Source: Mastigamoeba balamuthi (lineage: Eukaryota > Evosea > Mastigamoebida > Mastigamoebidae). Taken from it: a stretch of DNA of 64,000 nt. The notes under the pieces are model-generated. The model searched no databases and had not been told where the DNA came from. It saw only the letters and a program-made list of their open reading frames with translations. This document shows, piece by piece, positions 1 through 12,900 of the stretch. Numbering within the stretch: position 1 is the stretch's first letter; each line of letters opens with the position of its first letter. The stretch spans positions 17,736-81,735 of the forward strand of contig CACRSC010000031.1 in NCBI GenBank assembly GCA_902651635.1, read 5' to 3'. Position numbers and translations under genes: made by a program.

Positions 1-384
1 GCGGCCAGCGAGCGCCTGGCGCAGCTCAGCGACGCGCAGCAGCGCCTGCTGAGGATCCTCATGCAGGCATTCGCTCCCGCGGTCCCGGCGACAGCGCAGA
101 CGCCGCGGAAGAGGGAGACCAAGGCCGGCGGGACGGGCACGCCGCTGGCGCCCAGGGCGCAGAAGCGCGTGGCGCTCGCGATGACGCTGGCGCAGGTCGA
201 CGCAGAGTGCAAGAAGGCGGGGGTCATGTACGGGTCGCGCAGAGTGGAGGAGACTGTCGCGGACCTCGTGCGCGAGGGGTTTCTGCGTGAGGGCGTGCAC
301 GCAGGCGGGTCGACCGAGCGGACCTGGCACCTGGCCCCTCCGGCGCTGCTCCTCGTGCAGGACACCGAAGCCAAAATCAACTAA
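1..384 (+). CDS. 3' end of a gene; winged-helix-like C-terminus (possibly ORC1/CDC6 family)
   Basis: The reading frame is open from the first base of the window and stops at 382-384, so only the C-terminal ~127 residues are seen and the true start lies outside. The segment has a helix (LSDAQQRLLRIL), a long basic/Ala-rich insert, a second helical stretch (MTLAQVDAECKKAG) and then RRVEETVADLVREGFLREG. That order resembles the C-terminal winged helix of ORC1/CDC6 proteins, where a recognition helix is followed by a short wing. This is a pattern resemblance only; no AAA+ core is present to confirm it. It could be any winged-helix protein. Codon use and GC match the neighbours. Confidence 0.5.
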   Translation, partial: AASERLAQLSDAQQRLLRILMQAFAPAVPATAQTPRKRETKAGGTGTPLAPRAQKRVALAMTLAQVDAECKKAGVMYGSRRVEETVADLVREGFLREGVHAGGSTERTWHLAPPALLLVQDTEAKIN

Positions 385-552
385 TTATGTATTCCCGCGT
401 CGCGGTTTCCCTTAATAACAAGCAAACAGACAACTACTAGTTCCATAACAATACCACTCTCTCTGGCAAATCCTGGATTTGATCTGGTACGATATGACAC
501 GACGGGAGATATCTGCATCTCCAGGCGATATTTTACTGAAGCAAATAGCCGC

Positions 553-1439
553 ATGGACAGAGATCGGCGCGAGCGCGTGGCGGAGTTCGAGAAGAAGAGC
601 AGCGAGCCCGACACATACCGCACGGACGAGCGATGGGGCCGGCGCCGCTCGGACCTCGACTTCGAGGACTCGCACCCCGGGCACAAGCGCCCGCCCGAGG
701 ACGACGACGGGCCGTCGCCGCCGGTCGACAAGCGCGCGCGCGGGCCCGACGACGGCCAGCGGGGCGGCGGGCGCGCCGAGGGCGGGGACAAGGAGAGGCC
801 CAACTACGAGCCGTCGGGTGCGCTCAAGGGCGACGCCCAGGGCGCGGCGGCGGTGTACAAGGGCCGCGAGCTCAAGTTCGAGGAGCCCAAGGACGCCGCG
901 CTGCCCACCAAGCGCTGGCGCCTGTACGTGTTCAAGGGCACCACAGAGCTGGGTAACTATCTTCTCCCCCCGAGGATATCTCCCTGATTCAGATTCCTGA
1001 TCTCAGATATCTGGAATCTATCATCCTCCCGCAGATCCCATCCAGCTGCACAGGATGTCGTGCTACCTGCTGGGCCGCGATAGGGAGATCGTGGATGTGC
1101 CCCTGGACCACCCGTCGTGCTCGAAGCAGCACGCTGTGTTCCAGTACCGCCAGGTGACCGTGACCGACGACGACGGCGCCCGCTACCGCGAAGTGAAGTC
1201 CGTCCCACGAGCCTTGGGACCCTCGCCTCCGTCTCACTCTCTGGCCCTCGCGCAGGCCGTACCTGATGGACCTGGGGAGCGCCAACGGGACGACGATCAA
1301 CGGGGAGAAGCTCAAGCCGATGGTCTACGTGGAGCTCCGCGAGCGCGACATCCTCAAGTTCGGGCTCAGCACCCGCGACTACGTGCTGCTGCACGACGGC
1401 TCCGCGACCGACGACGAGCCCGACCAGAAGCAGAAGTAG
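553..1439 (+). CDS. FHA-domain protein, SNIP1/DAWDLE-like
   Basis: Three exons (553-952, 1035-1197, 1256-1439) give a 248-residue protein. The N-terminal ~95 residues are Arg/Asp/Gly-rich and disordered, followed by NYEPSGAL, the KRWRLYVFKG segment and a complete FHA domain: LLGRDREIVDVPLDHPSCSKQHAVFQYR, then YLMDLGSANGT, then a final LKFGLSTRDYVLLHD. The phospho-binding residues of FHA domains (GR in the first loop, SxxH, NGT) are present. Splicing at 953/1034 restores DPIQLHR, which is where SNIP1 proteins have a similar segment, supporting the exon choice. SNIP1 and plant DAWDLE act with the spliceosome and in small-RNA maturation in the nucleus; that role is inferred from family. Intron 1 contains the 10-nt palindrome CAGATATCTG (1004-1013). 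Confidence 0.88.
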
Positions 1440-1622
1440 CCGCGCGATGCGGTTGACCCGACGGCGGTCCCGCACTGTGGGGTGAAAAATGCGCATCGCC
1501 CCATCGAAGCGGACAGAGCAACACCGAGGTTCTTCTTCCGGACCCCTGCTCGCACGGGAAACGCGATACTCCGCATTGCCACTACCATTTTTATCACGTC
1601 GACGAGCAGTCTGGCCTTTGTC

Positions 1623-4600
1623 ATGGACGGTGGGCAACCTGCACAGGGCGGGGCGACTGGGGGCGAGCGACGGACGCTGGCGACGGCTACTCTAATGCTG
1701 CTGCTGCTGCTGCTCGCGGGGTGCGCGTGGGCAGCGCCACCGTACTCGGGGGTAGAGTTCCAGCTGTTCGAGGGGTTCTGGGGCAACTGGAGGCCGTGGG
1801 ACGACCCCGTCTGGCCTGCCGTGGGGTTCGCGGTGTTCTTCGAGATGCCCTGCGGCTGCGACAACACGGCCGTCAACGGGGTGAAGCTCTACCTGGCGCC
1901 CAACCACCCGGGGGGCAGTACCACGATGTCCTCGGAGATGGGCGAGTGGGGCCGCTGGTCGATGGACCACTACTGCGGCAACGACGCGCAGGGGCGCCAG
2001 AGGTACATCGCAGGGTACCAGGTGAGCTCGCCTGCCCTCCTGCGCTCCTCGCAACAAGCCTGAGGCTCGCTCGCGCTGGAGTGCTGGTCGGGCGTGCATT
2101 CTATTCTTAGCGGCGAACTGCCCGTTGGAACCCGATGACATTGCCCACAAGGAAAAAAAAACTCACAATGGCACGGCTCTGAGCAGGTCAGGTACCAGCC
2201 GCCGCAAGGAACTTCGTCGGACGACAGGTCTGTCGTGAACCTGCGGTTCTTCTGCAGGAGCGAGTACGAGAGCAACTTGCAGGGGCGGTGGATACCCGAC
2301 TACGACACGTACCACTTCAACTGGGAGCCGATGCTCGACTACGTCAGCAACCACCTCGTGTCGTCCGAGATGAAATGCTCCGACTATGGCGTCGTCACCG
2401 CGATTCAGACGAGGATAGAGGGCAACCAGGGCCGCGACGACGACACGTCCCTCAATGGGATCGCCGTGGCTTGCAGGTATCGAGGCCGTACCCAGAAGCG
2501 TCTGACCCGAGGCGCAGGCAGTGGTGGAAGAGGTGCCACAGCGAGTGCAACCCGGCCGTCGGGGGGTACTGCAACGAGGCCACGGCCCTGTGCGTGTGCC
2601 CCCCGGAGTACCCTTCCGCCTCCAGCGCCACCTGCTCTGTGCACCCTCCGCCCTACGTGAGCTCCATCAACGTGGTGCGCCTCGGGGGCGAGTTCTCCAC
2701 GAGCTACACGTGCCACTACGAGATCTACACGTACGGGTCCTCGGTCAAGACCGCTTCAGTGGTAGGGCTTCCCCATGGGGTCCTCCCCTCACGGCTAACC
2801 GCGCAGGAAGCCTCGGTGAGGTGGGCCTTCTCCGACGGCACGGGCTACTCCGGGCCGTCCCCGCCAGCGTCGTACTTAAAGCCCGGGCTGGCGATGTCGT
2901 GTGCCGTGCGGGCGTACGACAACCTGGGAGTGGCGAGCTCGACGGGGGACGAGGTGGTCTCGGCGCCCATGTGGGTGTCGGGGATCTTCGGGTTCCTCGG
3001 CAGGTGGCCCCCTGGCGTGTTCAAGATGCAGGCCAACAGCAGGATCTACCTCCTCGCAGCGATTCCGCCAGCGTCGACGAGCGCCGACGCTCAGACGACG
3101 TGCGGCGGGATGGGGGCGAGCGTGGCGACGGTGTTCCAGGCCGACGCGGCGAACCTCGGGTACACGCTGCTGGCGACGCGCTCGGCGACGGCTCTCGTGG
3201 GCCTGGCGTGGAACGCCACGCTGTCGAGGTACGTGTGGACTGCGGGTGCCGCCCCCAACGAGGGGTCGCTCTACGGCGCACAGCCGCCCGGAGCAGCGGG
3301 AGGCAAGTGCGTGGCAATGACATCGACGCCTTCCCTCGTCGAGGTCGACTGCAACGGCGGGTTCCAGTGGGTACTATGCTCCATGCGGACTCCTGTCGGC
3401 AGTTTCGCTCTCCAGGTAACCCTCGCCTGCTCTCCGGGCCTCCATCACGCTGACCCAGCGCTGCAGTCAAGGGCATACGTGGGGACGCGGAAGACCCAAG
3501 CAGAGGCGCAGGCGTACTGCAAGGCCTCGTTTAACGGCACCGCCCTGAGCATCAGGAACGCCGCTGAGAAGGCGGAGATCCTCGCGTGGCTGACGGGGGT
3601 CAGCCACATGGGCCCCGTCCTGGTCACAGTACCTGGCCTGGGGTTCAGGAAGCTGACCCCGGCCACCGAGAGCTACGAAGCTGTCGCGCAGTCCGAGACG
3701 CTCCCCCTGCTGTGCGTCGCCGACACGATAGTTGGGCAGGTGCTGCGGGACCGAGCGCAGTTTGTGGAGCCCACTGCGAGCATCGACTCGTCGTTTGTCG
3801 GGCGCTTCGGCGTAGAGGTCCGCGAGTTCACGCCGCCGAGCGCGACGCTGGCCGCTCTCAGCCCGCCGCAACTGATGGAGGGGCTCTCGTCGGGGACGGA
3901 CTACCTTGCGGCCATTGTCGACAAGCAGGCAAAGCTCGCAACAGGCCCCAGTGTACAGTTCCGGACGCACTGCGACTGCGACCTCAGCCCCGACCACAAC
4001 GGGCAGCCGCGCAACTTCGCCGCGAGGCAGGACAGGAACATGTTCTACTTTGGGTGGCAGGACTACTCGGGCTGCGAGGACACGTTCTCGCTCAGCCGCG
4101 ACGGCGCAGAGATAGCCACCATCACGGGGGCCATGGGCTGCAACTTCCAGCTCATGTGGCCCAACGACGCGCACGACGACATCTCGGCCAGGGCGGTGGG
4201 CGCGGCGATGACGTACTGCGTGTACGCAAGAGGCGAGCGCGAGTACGTCTCGAGGCAGTCGTGCCTGACGAAGCGCGTGGAGTTCGCGGGGATCATCACG
4301 GGGAAGGTCACCGTGCTCTCCGGGTCTCCTGTCCTCGGGGTCACCGTTCGGTGGAGCTTCGCCAGCGCTCCGTCCGAGTGCGGCGAGGTCGTGTCTGCCG
4401 AGGACGGCTCGTACAGGATTTTGATACAGTCTGCCGTCCTCTCGCACACGACCGAGACGGTGACGATCGAGCCGTACTACGTCAAGGCTGGCGCTCGCCA
4501 CCTGTTCGAGAACGCCGTGTGCGTCGGCGGGCAGGCGACCGCTGGGTCCGCGTGCTTCGGGGCCAACGCAACGTTCCCCAACAGGACGACCACGAGCTTC

Positions 4601-7600
4601 GCGGTGACGCACCTGTCGCCCATGGCACTGGACCTCGTGGACACGATGTCGCTCTCTATCGCGGGCGTTGTCGTGTTTAGAGGGTCGGGGCAGTACGCTC
4701 TGGACGCTGTCGACTGCCCCGTGATCGGGGCGACCGTGTGCGTGGCGAGCGGGTCGGACAACACGTGTGCGCGCACCGACGCTGCCGGGCACTACTCGCT
4801 CTCGGCCCCCATCGGATCAGCGGTGCTGGTCTTCGCCAACTACTCGACTGGCGCACAGGCCCACAGCACGATGCCGAGCAACGCCGGGCTGGCGCAGGTG
4901 GGGCCTCGCTACCAGCTCACCATGTCGGCGGACCAGACAGGCGTCGACTTCCAGATCTCGTCGACAAACATCGTGTATGTACGCCTCGGCGGCGGCACGT
5001 GCAAGAAGGACGTTGGCGACGGCGTGGTCACCATGACGGCGCTGGGCGCTCCCAACTGCAAGTACCAGCGGGAGATAACCCTCAGTGGGCCGATGAGGAC
5101 CGCGGTGTACGTGCCGCCCATGGACCTGCGCGTCCAGCTCACCGGGATGGCGCCGTCGCGCTCCGTCGCCGGCGTGTCCAAGCCCGACGTGCTCTCGTAC
5201 CTCGCCAACACGCTGCTGAGCGAGTCGAGGGACCAGCTAGCGCTGCTGTCCAAGAACAGCGCGGTCTCTGTCGAGTACGAGTACCACACAGACCCGCAGC
5301 TCAGCGTGCGCTCCATCGGCAAGACCCCCAAGTGCGGGAGGTACTGGTCGGTAAAGGGGTACAGGGACTTCATCCCGGTCAACGTCACCGTGAGGGCGTG
5401 GGAGGCGTACGGGGCGTCCGGCAACTGCTCTCTCGGGGGCAACATCACGCTCTGGGACGGCCTCACGGACGCCGACTATGTGACCTCCCACCCGAACACG
5501 TCGTACGCGCGGTGCATCCCGACGCTGTCGCCGTCTGGCTGCAGCGTCGCCCTGTCGTCGTCCTTCTCCTCGCAGGACGCGAGCACGGCGGTCATGTCGG
5601 TGATGCCGGGGACCCCGTCGATAGTCTCCCCGTACACCAAGACGATCCGGGTCAGGGCGGAGCGGGCGGAGAGAACGCCGGCTGACAGGACCGAGGAGGT
5701 CGTCATCACGGGCTCGTACGACTACTCGAGCCTCTTCAGCGACGAGGTCGCCACGGTCAGCGTGCCCTCGTACATGCTGTTCGACCCGCCCGGGGACCAG
5801 AGCTACTCCAAGCTCAGCAAGGGCACCCTGCTGTCCTCGTCGGTCGGCTACTCAAGGACGAAGCAGTCGGGGACCGAGGGCGAGATGGACATCCTCGCGG
5901 GGACGTACGCCGAGAGCGAGACCTGCGTGGGCCTCGGGGCCTCGCTGTGCACCAAGGTCGCCAAGAACCAGAAGGTCATCGGGGCAGCGTCCAAGGACAT
6001 GTCGATGAGCGGCACGTCAGACGCCGCCACGATGGCCAGCTCGTTCGAGCTGGCCACAGACGTCACGACGTCGACGTACCCGGGGCTGGCGTCTGGGTGG
6101 GGCGACGTGGTCATTGTGAACTCGGTGACGCTACTCAAAACGCGGGCGCTGTTCGTCGCTTTCGACACGGCCAAGTGCGAGGCAGCCGTCCAGATGAGGG
6201 ACGCGTTCTACCCCAAGCAGGCGGGGTACTCTGTGCGGACCATCTGGGACATAGAGAACGTCGACCTACCAAGCGTGAGGGAGTCGCTCAGCGCCCACAT
6301 GGCCAACCCCGTCAGGTCGTTCAACGAGACGCTGGTCAGGGAGTGGAACGCCACCAACGTCACCCTGAGCGGCGGCGTCGCCATGTGGCAGGGCGTCCTC
6401 GACTACTACCGCAGGGTCACGGGCTACACGAGCTCGTCGCCGGCGGTGACGGAGCTCAACAAGTGGAGGGCGGATATCGCGTGCGACACGGACCTCAAGG
6501 GCTCGATCGCCAAGGCGCTGCCAAGCCAGGCGAACATCCCCGCGTGCACGCGGGCCAACACGCTGGCCTACGACACGGTCTTCTTCACCGGCGGGGGCCA
6601 GACGTACTCGATGTCGCTGACGAGCTCGACGTCGGCGACGCTGGAGGAGTCGTCGATATCGACGCTGTCGGGCTCCATCGGCGGTCACACGACTGGCGAG
6701 TTCTTCTTCACGGTGGCGGCGTTCAAGTTCGACATCAAGCACTTTGCGTCGTGGTCGACGGACACGTCGAGGACGCAGACCCAGGAGAACGTCGCCACCG
6801 TGACGACAGAGTTCAGCCTGTCGGACCAGAACATGGGCGACAAGTTCAACGTGAAGATGTTCATCAACAAGGTGAGCAGAACACCCACGTCCTCTAACAC
6901 GCCCACCAACTGTTCATCTTCTCTCCTCTCCCCTTTCTCCCTCGCCACAGGACTTTGGAGTGCCGCAGTTCCAGTTGCTGAACGGGGTGTCCAAGTGCCC
7001 GGCCGAGGAGAGCACCGTGTCGAGGACCGGGGTGTCGCTGTCGATCTGGCCGGTCGTGCAGACCAACGTGCCAGAGAGCTCCCCCGCCGTGTTCACGGTG
7101 ACAGTCTCCAACACGGGCGAGACCCGGGAGGCGTGCACGTACGACCTCGCGATCGACGACACGACGAACCCGTACGGCCTGGAGGTGTACGTCAACGGGG
7201 TACCGCTCACCTCGCGCTCTGTCGACGTCGCCGGGGGCGCCAGCACGATGCTGACGCTCGTCGTCAAGCGCGGGCCTTCGCGGTACTCGTACGACGGCGT
7301 CACGCTCGTGGCGTCGACGCCGTGCGAGGCGGACCTCGAGGGGTCCGGCGGGCTGTTCAGGGCGGCGCAGAGCTCGCGGGTGAGCTTCAGCGTGGGCTTC
7401 CAGCAGCCCTGCCCGCCGGTCCTGTGGGCCTACCCGTTCACGCTGTCCAACGACCCCGTGTGGACCGTCACGAGCAGGACGACGCCGGCCGAGAGGCTCG
7501 TCGTCAACGCACAGAACCCCAGGCACCCGCTGCTGCGCTGGAGGGACCACCCGAGGCTCTACGGTATCACCGTCGAGTACAAGGGCCCCTCGATGGCGTC

Positions 7601-8842
7601 GTTCTCGGCCGCCGTCGTCAACAGCACGTTCGCGCCCGCCGCGCTCGCCGAGGACTCGATGGGGTTCGCGAGCGTCGCGCTGGACACGACCTCGTGGACG
7701 GCCGAGGGCGAGTACGTCCTGCGCATCGTCAGCCGCTGCCAGTCGGTCGCCGGGGTGGCGCTCCCCGAGATCTCGCAGTACGTCGCCGAGTACAAGAGGG
7801 GCCTGGTCGACAGGACTCCCCCGGACCTGTTCGGGATGTTCGGGCAGCCCGGCGACGGCGTCTACTGGCCCGGCGACGAGATCTCGCTGACATTTGTGGA
7901 GCAGCTTGACTGCAACCTGGCGTTCTACCCCGTCCGCTGGACGATGACGGTGGCTGCCGGCTCCGGGGCGGCGCGGGTGCTGGGCAAGGAGTACCTGCAG
8001 GGCATGTGCGACGGGGCCAAGAGGAACGTGCTGCAGTTCGCGTTCAGCCGCAGGGTGAACCTCGACTGGCTGCCCGGGACCCGCGTGACCATCGCCGTCG
8101 TCGGCGTGCGCGACGTCGCGGGCAACGAGAACAACGCGGAGCTCTCGTGGGCGTTCGACGTGGCCGCGTTCAGCACGCAGCCCATCACGCTCAAGGTCAG
8201 CCAGTTCCTCGTCGGGGGCTACAGCGTCGCCGCGTTCACGTACGCGGGGAGCAGGCGCAGGCAGGAGACGACCTTTGGCCAGCGGTTCTGCGCGGAGCTC
8301 ATGGCGCTCGCAGGCGCCCCCGTGGCACGTTGCCAGGTCACCAAGTACAAGGAGACTTCCGCGCCCAGCATAGACGTCAGCTTCAACATCCTCCCGGCGA
8401 GCAACGAGTCCGACGTATCCGCGTCTGCGCTGTTCGAGAGGTGTGCGAGTCTCTCCCCCCCCCCGTGCGATTCTGACGGACGAGACCCCACAGAATCCGC
8501 ATCCTCGTGGAGGAGAACCGCACGCAGCTCGCGGGGACGGTCTGGGCGTCGTCGAGCATGAACAACACGCAATACACATTCACCACTACCGAGAAGACGG
8601 CGGCGGACTCCACCGACAGGGGCGAGGGGAAGCTGGTAGAAGTCGTCAAGGTCGTCACGGACAGGGTTTACAGAGCCATCACGTTCACGCTCGTCTCGGC
8701 CAACGTGGCTGTCATCGCCGTGGGGCTGTGCGCGTTCGGCCTCGTGGTTCTCTACAGGCGGCGCGGGAAGAGGGTCGCGGGCCTCGTGGTTACCGGGACC
8801 ATCACGCTGGCCGAGGAGAACACCATGCATGTACAACTCTGA
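1623..8842 (+). CDS. Giant secreted/type I membrane protein with EGF-like, C-type-lectin-like and carboxypeptidase-regulatory-like modules
   Basis: At least five exons (1623-2021, 2187-2476, 2518-6871, 6951-8440, 8494-8842) encode about 2,290 residues; two further in-frame introns near 2762-2806 and 3416-3466 are probable and would remove ~32 residues. The start is chosen at 1623 because a signal peptide (LMLLLLLLAGCAWA) follows; the frame is open further upstream. In order: a Cys-rich N-terminal region, an EGF-like Cys cluster (~2540-2640), a C-type-lectin-like domain (~3000-3390) with a weaker second one (~3470-3720), two beta-rich carboxypeptidase-regulatory-like repeats (~4290-4440 and 4650-4860), a long region with a DPPGDQSYSKL motif near 5790, then further beta-rich sequence. 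One membrane helix near the C-terminus is followed by RRRGKR and a ~20-residue cytoplasmic tail. Probably a cell-surface adhesion or recognition protein; no exact family is recognised. Confidence 0.8.
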
Positions 8843-9923
8843 GGCACCACTAGACTACACGGCTCCGGAGTCCACCCGGAGACCCGTGGAGCTTCTCTCC
8901 TTGTAGAGACACAGGATGAGGGCAAGAGCAAGGAGGAGAAACAGCAGGTGTCATGCCACTTGATCGAGTAGCAAGAAAACAACGATGTACGTGGACAAAA
9001 GACACTCATTCCTGCTCTGTTCAGAAGAGAGAATGAGGAAACAAGCAGTGCGGTGCAGCCACGGGAGGGATTGCTGGCACCCTTCCCAGACTCACCCCTG
9101 CAGACCCGCTCGTGCTTTCGAGCATTGCGTTCGGGCAGACTGCTCGGGGTTGACTGAGAGGAGAGAGAGGTCACGTTTTCCCGGGACCGTGTTGCACTGC
9201 ATCACATGTAAACGGGAGTCATCATTACCACAACAAATATTGGTTGATCAGCGGCAGAACGAGTGCTCAGCACATAGAAGATTTGGTGGTTCAATCCCAC
9301 GCTAGTTGGACATATTTCCAGATCGCCGGTGCCAGTAGACACCTGCTCGCGGGACCCCACGTACGCCGCGAGCTGATCACGACGGGAAATCCTTTTACGG
9401 TCCAACTCTCGGGAGATCCGGTGGGCGTATCTCAACCCGTTTCTCGTCTGGGCGAAGCAGCTCTCGCCAGGCGCGTGGCGAGCACGACGAGCGCAACGCA
9501 GCCGAGCGGCCGGTCCAGCAACCGATTCCAATTTCGGGATCGAAGTTCCATGTTGATTTTTTGATTTCCGTCCCGAGAAATATCTACTGTCGTGTTGCGC
9601 GGGGGTGTTGAGCGAACCAACCCACTCGCCGGTGCGGGCACGCCACCATCGCCTCCAACCCGCGTCGCCACCGCGCGCAAAACGCAGTCCCCACTCTCTC
9701 TCAAGCGGCCCGTGCGCCCCCGCCCCCTTTCTCGCTGAGACCCGCCGTCCCTGCCCTGCCGCCCCCTGCGAAAGCCCTGCGTCCCCCCCTGCCCCCCCTT
9801 GTCTCCCCCCTGTCTCCCCTGCGTCTGGCGCTGACCCCGCACGCCCCCACCACCCCCTCCCGCGGCTGCCAGAGCGGCGGCGGGGCGCAGGGGACCTCGC
9901 CCGCGGCGAGGCCCGGCGTCGAG
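8843..9923. other. Intergenic region without a supported gene
   Basis: About 1.1 kb between the giant surface protein and the myotubularin gene. No ORF with splice-compatible, protein-like composition was found. It contains a tRNA-like relic at 9238-9308 and a C/CT-rich stretch (about 9680-9860) just before the myotubularin start that may be promoter or 5' UTR. Confidence 0.5.
9238..9308 (+). pseudogene. tRNA-like relic (A- and B-box only)
   Basis: A TTGATCAGCGG segment resembles an internal A box and GTGG-TTCAATC-CCAC forms a good T-arm with a B box. The acceptor stem does not pair and the anticodon arm (GAGTG/CATAG) is mispaired, so this is a degenerate tRNA or a tRNA-derived element rather than a working gene. 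Confidence 0.3.
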
Positions 9924-12900
9924 ATGCTCGGGGGCGAGATCCCGCTGCTCACGTTCGGCGCAGCGCGCGCCGACTGGGGCGGGCGCGACGGCACCGGGGG
10001 CGCGTGGGGCGCGCGCGGGACCGTCCTGCTCACCAGCTTCCGCCTGACGTGGTCCGCCGACGCCGAGCGCGCCGGCGCCGACCCCGCGCTGTCGATCCCG
10101 CTCGGCTCCGTCGCCAAGATCTGCTGGTCCGGCGCCTCGAGAAGCGGCAGACGCGTCAAGGTGAGAAACGGGGCAGACGTTTCACAGCACGGCACTACTG
10201 CATCGCAGGGCAAGGGAAGGTGGCCGGCGAGGTGGGGGGAAACCGATGTGACGTCAGATCTCGGATCTGAGAAAATCGTGACGGTTTGCGCACGTGTGCA
10301 CGCGTGACAGGTGACGAGCAAGGACTTCAGCTACGTCAAGATACACTTCATACCCGAGGACGCGGTGGCCGAGATCTTCGAGGCGGTGCTGCAGACGTAC
10401 GCGTTCCCGGGGACGGTGACCAAGTGCTTCGCGTTCTGCTACAAGCCCAAGGGCGCCGTCCCGGCGAGCGACAGGGACGGCTGGGGCGTCTACGACGCGC
10501 GCGCCGAGCTCGCCAGGATCGGCGTCCCGGATTCGTGTGAGCCGCCATCTCCCCGCCCCCCTGCTTCTCTCCGGCTCTGCGACCGTTTCCGACGCGTTTT
10601 CCCACTGCAGCGTGGAGGATCAGCGAGGCCAACTCGCAGTACCAGGTGTGCGAAAGCTACCCGATGCTGCTCGCGGTTCCTGCCGGTTTCAGCGATGACG
10701 ATATCCGGTTCCCCTCCGCTCTCTCGCTCTCGCTTTCTCCCCGCACCTCGCTGAGCGGCTTTCCCACAGCGAGGCGGCCGAGTTCAGGACGTCTGGGAGG
10801 TTCCCGGCGTTCTGCTGGAGGCACCCGCAGACGCGCGCGGCGATCCTGCGGTCGTCGCAGCCCAAGGTGGGCATCCTGGGCAGCAGGTGCCGCGCCGACA
10901 TCGAGCTGATGACGCAGGTGCGCCAGTCGAGCTCGCGCGGGTCGCTGCTGCCGCTCTCGATCATCGACGCGCGGCCCAAGGTCAACGCCGTCGTCAACAA
11001 GGCGACCAAGGGCGCCGGCGCCGAGGACGTGGCGCGCTACGAGCGCACGACGCTGCACTTCATGAACATCGAGAACATACACGTGATGCGCGAGGCCGAG
11101 CGCAAGCTGCGCAAGTCGCTGGCCAAGGCCCGGCAGCGCGACGCACTCGTCTATGACGCGTCTGCCGTGCAGTGGCTCTCGCACATACGGCAGATCCTCC
11201 ACGCGGGCAACCGCGTGGCCGCGCTGGTCATCCAGGGCGCGTCGGTGCTCGTGCACTGCAGCGACGGCTGGGACCGCACCCCGCAGATCGTCGCCCTCGC
11301 GCAGCTCATCCTCGACCGTGCGCCGCCCCTCCGCGGGCCCCGCGCGGGGTGCTGACGCGTGCGCCAGCGTTCTACAGGACGCTGAGGGGGTTCCAGGTGC
11401 TGGTGGAGAAGGAGTGGCTGAGCTTCGGGCACAAGTTCACCGACAGGGTCGCGATGGGGCACAAGAAGGACAGCGAGTACTCGCCCATCTTTGTGCAGTT
11501 TGTCGACTGCGTGTACCAGCTGCTGATGCAGTTCCCCTTCTCGTTCGAGTTCAACGAGCGGTTCCTGTGGACCGTCCTGCGCGAGGTCGTCGACTGCAGG
11601 CACGGCACGTTCCTCGCGGACACGCAGAAGATGCGCAGGGACCTGCACCTGACCGAGCGCACGGCCTCGCTCTGGTCCGCCATCAACGCCGACCCGCAGT
11701 CCTACGTCAGCGACGTCTACGACGCGCGCCTCGCGCCCTCGCTGCACCCCAAGACCGACGTCAAGTGCCTCAAGCTCTGGTTCACGTGCGCTCACGCGAC
11801 GGCGGCGTCGACGGCGACGACTTCACCGCGCAACTTCGACTCGGGCGTTCTGACGCTCGCGTGCCCTCCCCCTTCCGCCTGCGCAGGTGGTACACGCCGG
11901 CCAAGGACGTGCTGCTGGAGCAGATGGGGATGAGCGTCAAGGGAGGGGCGCCGCTGCTGGCCGCCGTGCCCGTGCCCGACGACTTTGTCGAGCAGAAGCC
12001 GCCGCCGCCGCTGGCGGTGGTCGTGTGCAACTACGAGGCCGAGGAGGAGACGCAGCTGTCGCTGGGCATGGGGGCAGAGGTGCACGTGCTGGAGAAGTCC
12101 AACAACGACTGGTGGTTCGTCTCTGTCGACGAGGAGAGGACGCGCATCGGCTTCTTCCCCAAGCGGTTCCTGCGCCTCATACAGAGCACAAAGCGTACAG
12201 CGGCCCTCTGCTCTCCCCCAGTTCATCCACTGCCCCCCTCCTGACTCGAGCTCAACGCAGCGTCAGCCTCCCAAGACGACGACGACGATGACGACGAGTC
12301 CGACCCCATGTGGATCGCCCCGGAGAGGACTCCACCGCGCTCGAGGAAGATCACGATGGTGCGCGGCCAGCGCTCCTACAGAATGGGGGGGGGTGCGCTC
12401 AGCAGCGACTTTGCCCTCTGGCCAACGCAGGGCAAGAAGGAGGACGCCCTGCGGAGGTGCTTCTCGCCGCCCAAGAGGCGCGACTCGGGCAGCTCCTCCT
12501 CGCCGCTGAGGCAGTCGCGGATGCAGGCAGCGGCCAGGCAGCCGGGCTCTCCGCGCGGTGACAGGCCGCTGGTACGACAGCGCCACTGCGCGACAACCCC
12601 ACCCAGCGGGCGGCACTGACGGATCCTGGTGGGTGCAGGCGCACCCGCTGGCGGTGGCAAACGACGGCGTGGTGGTGCTCGAAAGGTCTGTGCGCCCGCT
12701 CAGGAGGTCCGCGTCGCCGCTGCCCGGCAGGAAGATGTCCGTGTGCACCGCGAAGCTGCCGCCCACCAGCGCGGGGGACATCATGGAGTGCGCCGCCCCT
12801 CCCTCTCCTCGCTCTCTTGTGTGTGACTGCCGCGGCTCGGCTCACGTTTGCGCCTGGGCAGGACGCAAACGATCGAGCAGGAAGAGAGGAGTGCGCCATC

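Noticed and set aside
6894-8579. 561-codon minus-strand ORF opposite the giant surface protein
   Set aside because: Arg/His/Pro-rich composition typical of an antisense shadow in GC-rich coding DNA; the plus strand has splice-consistent, family-like sequence.
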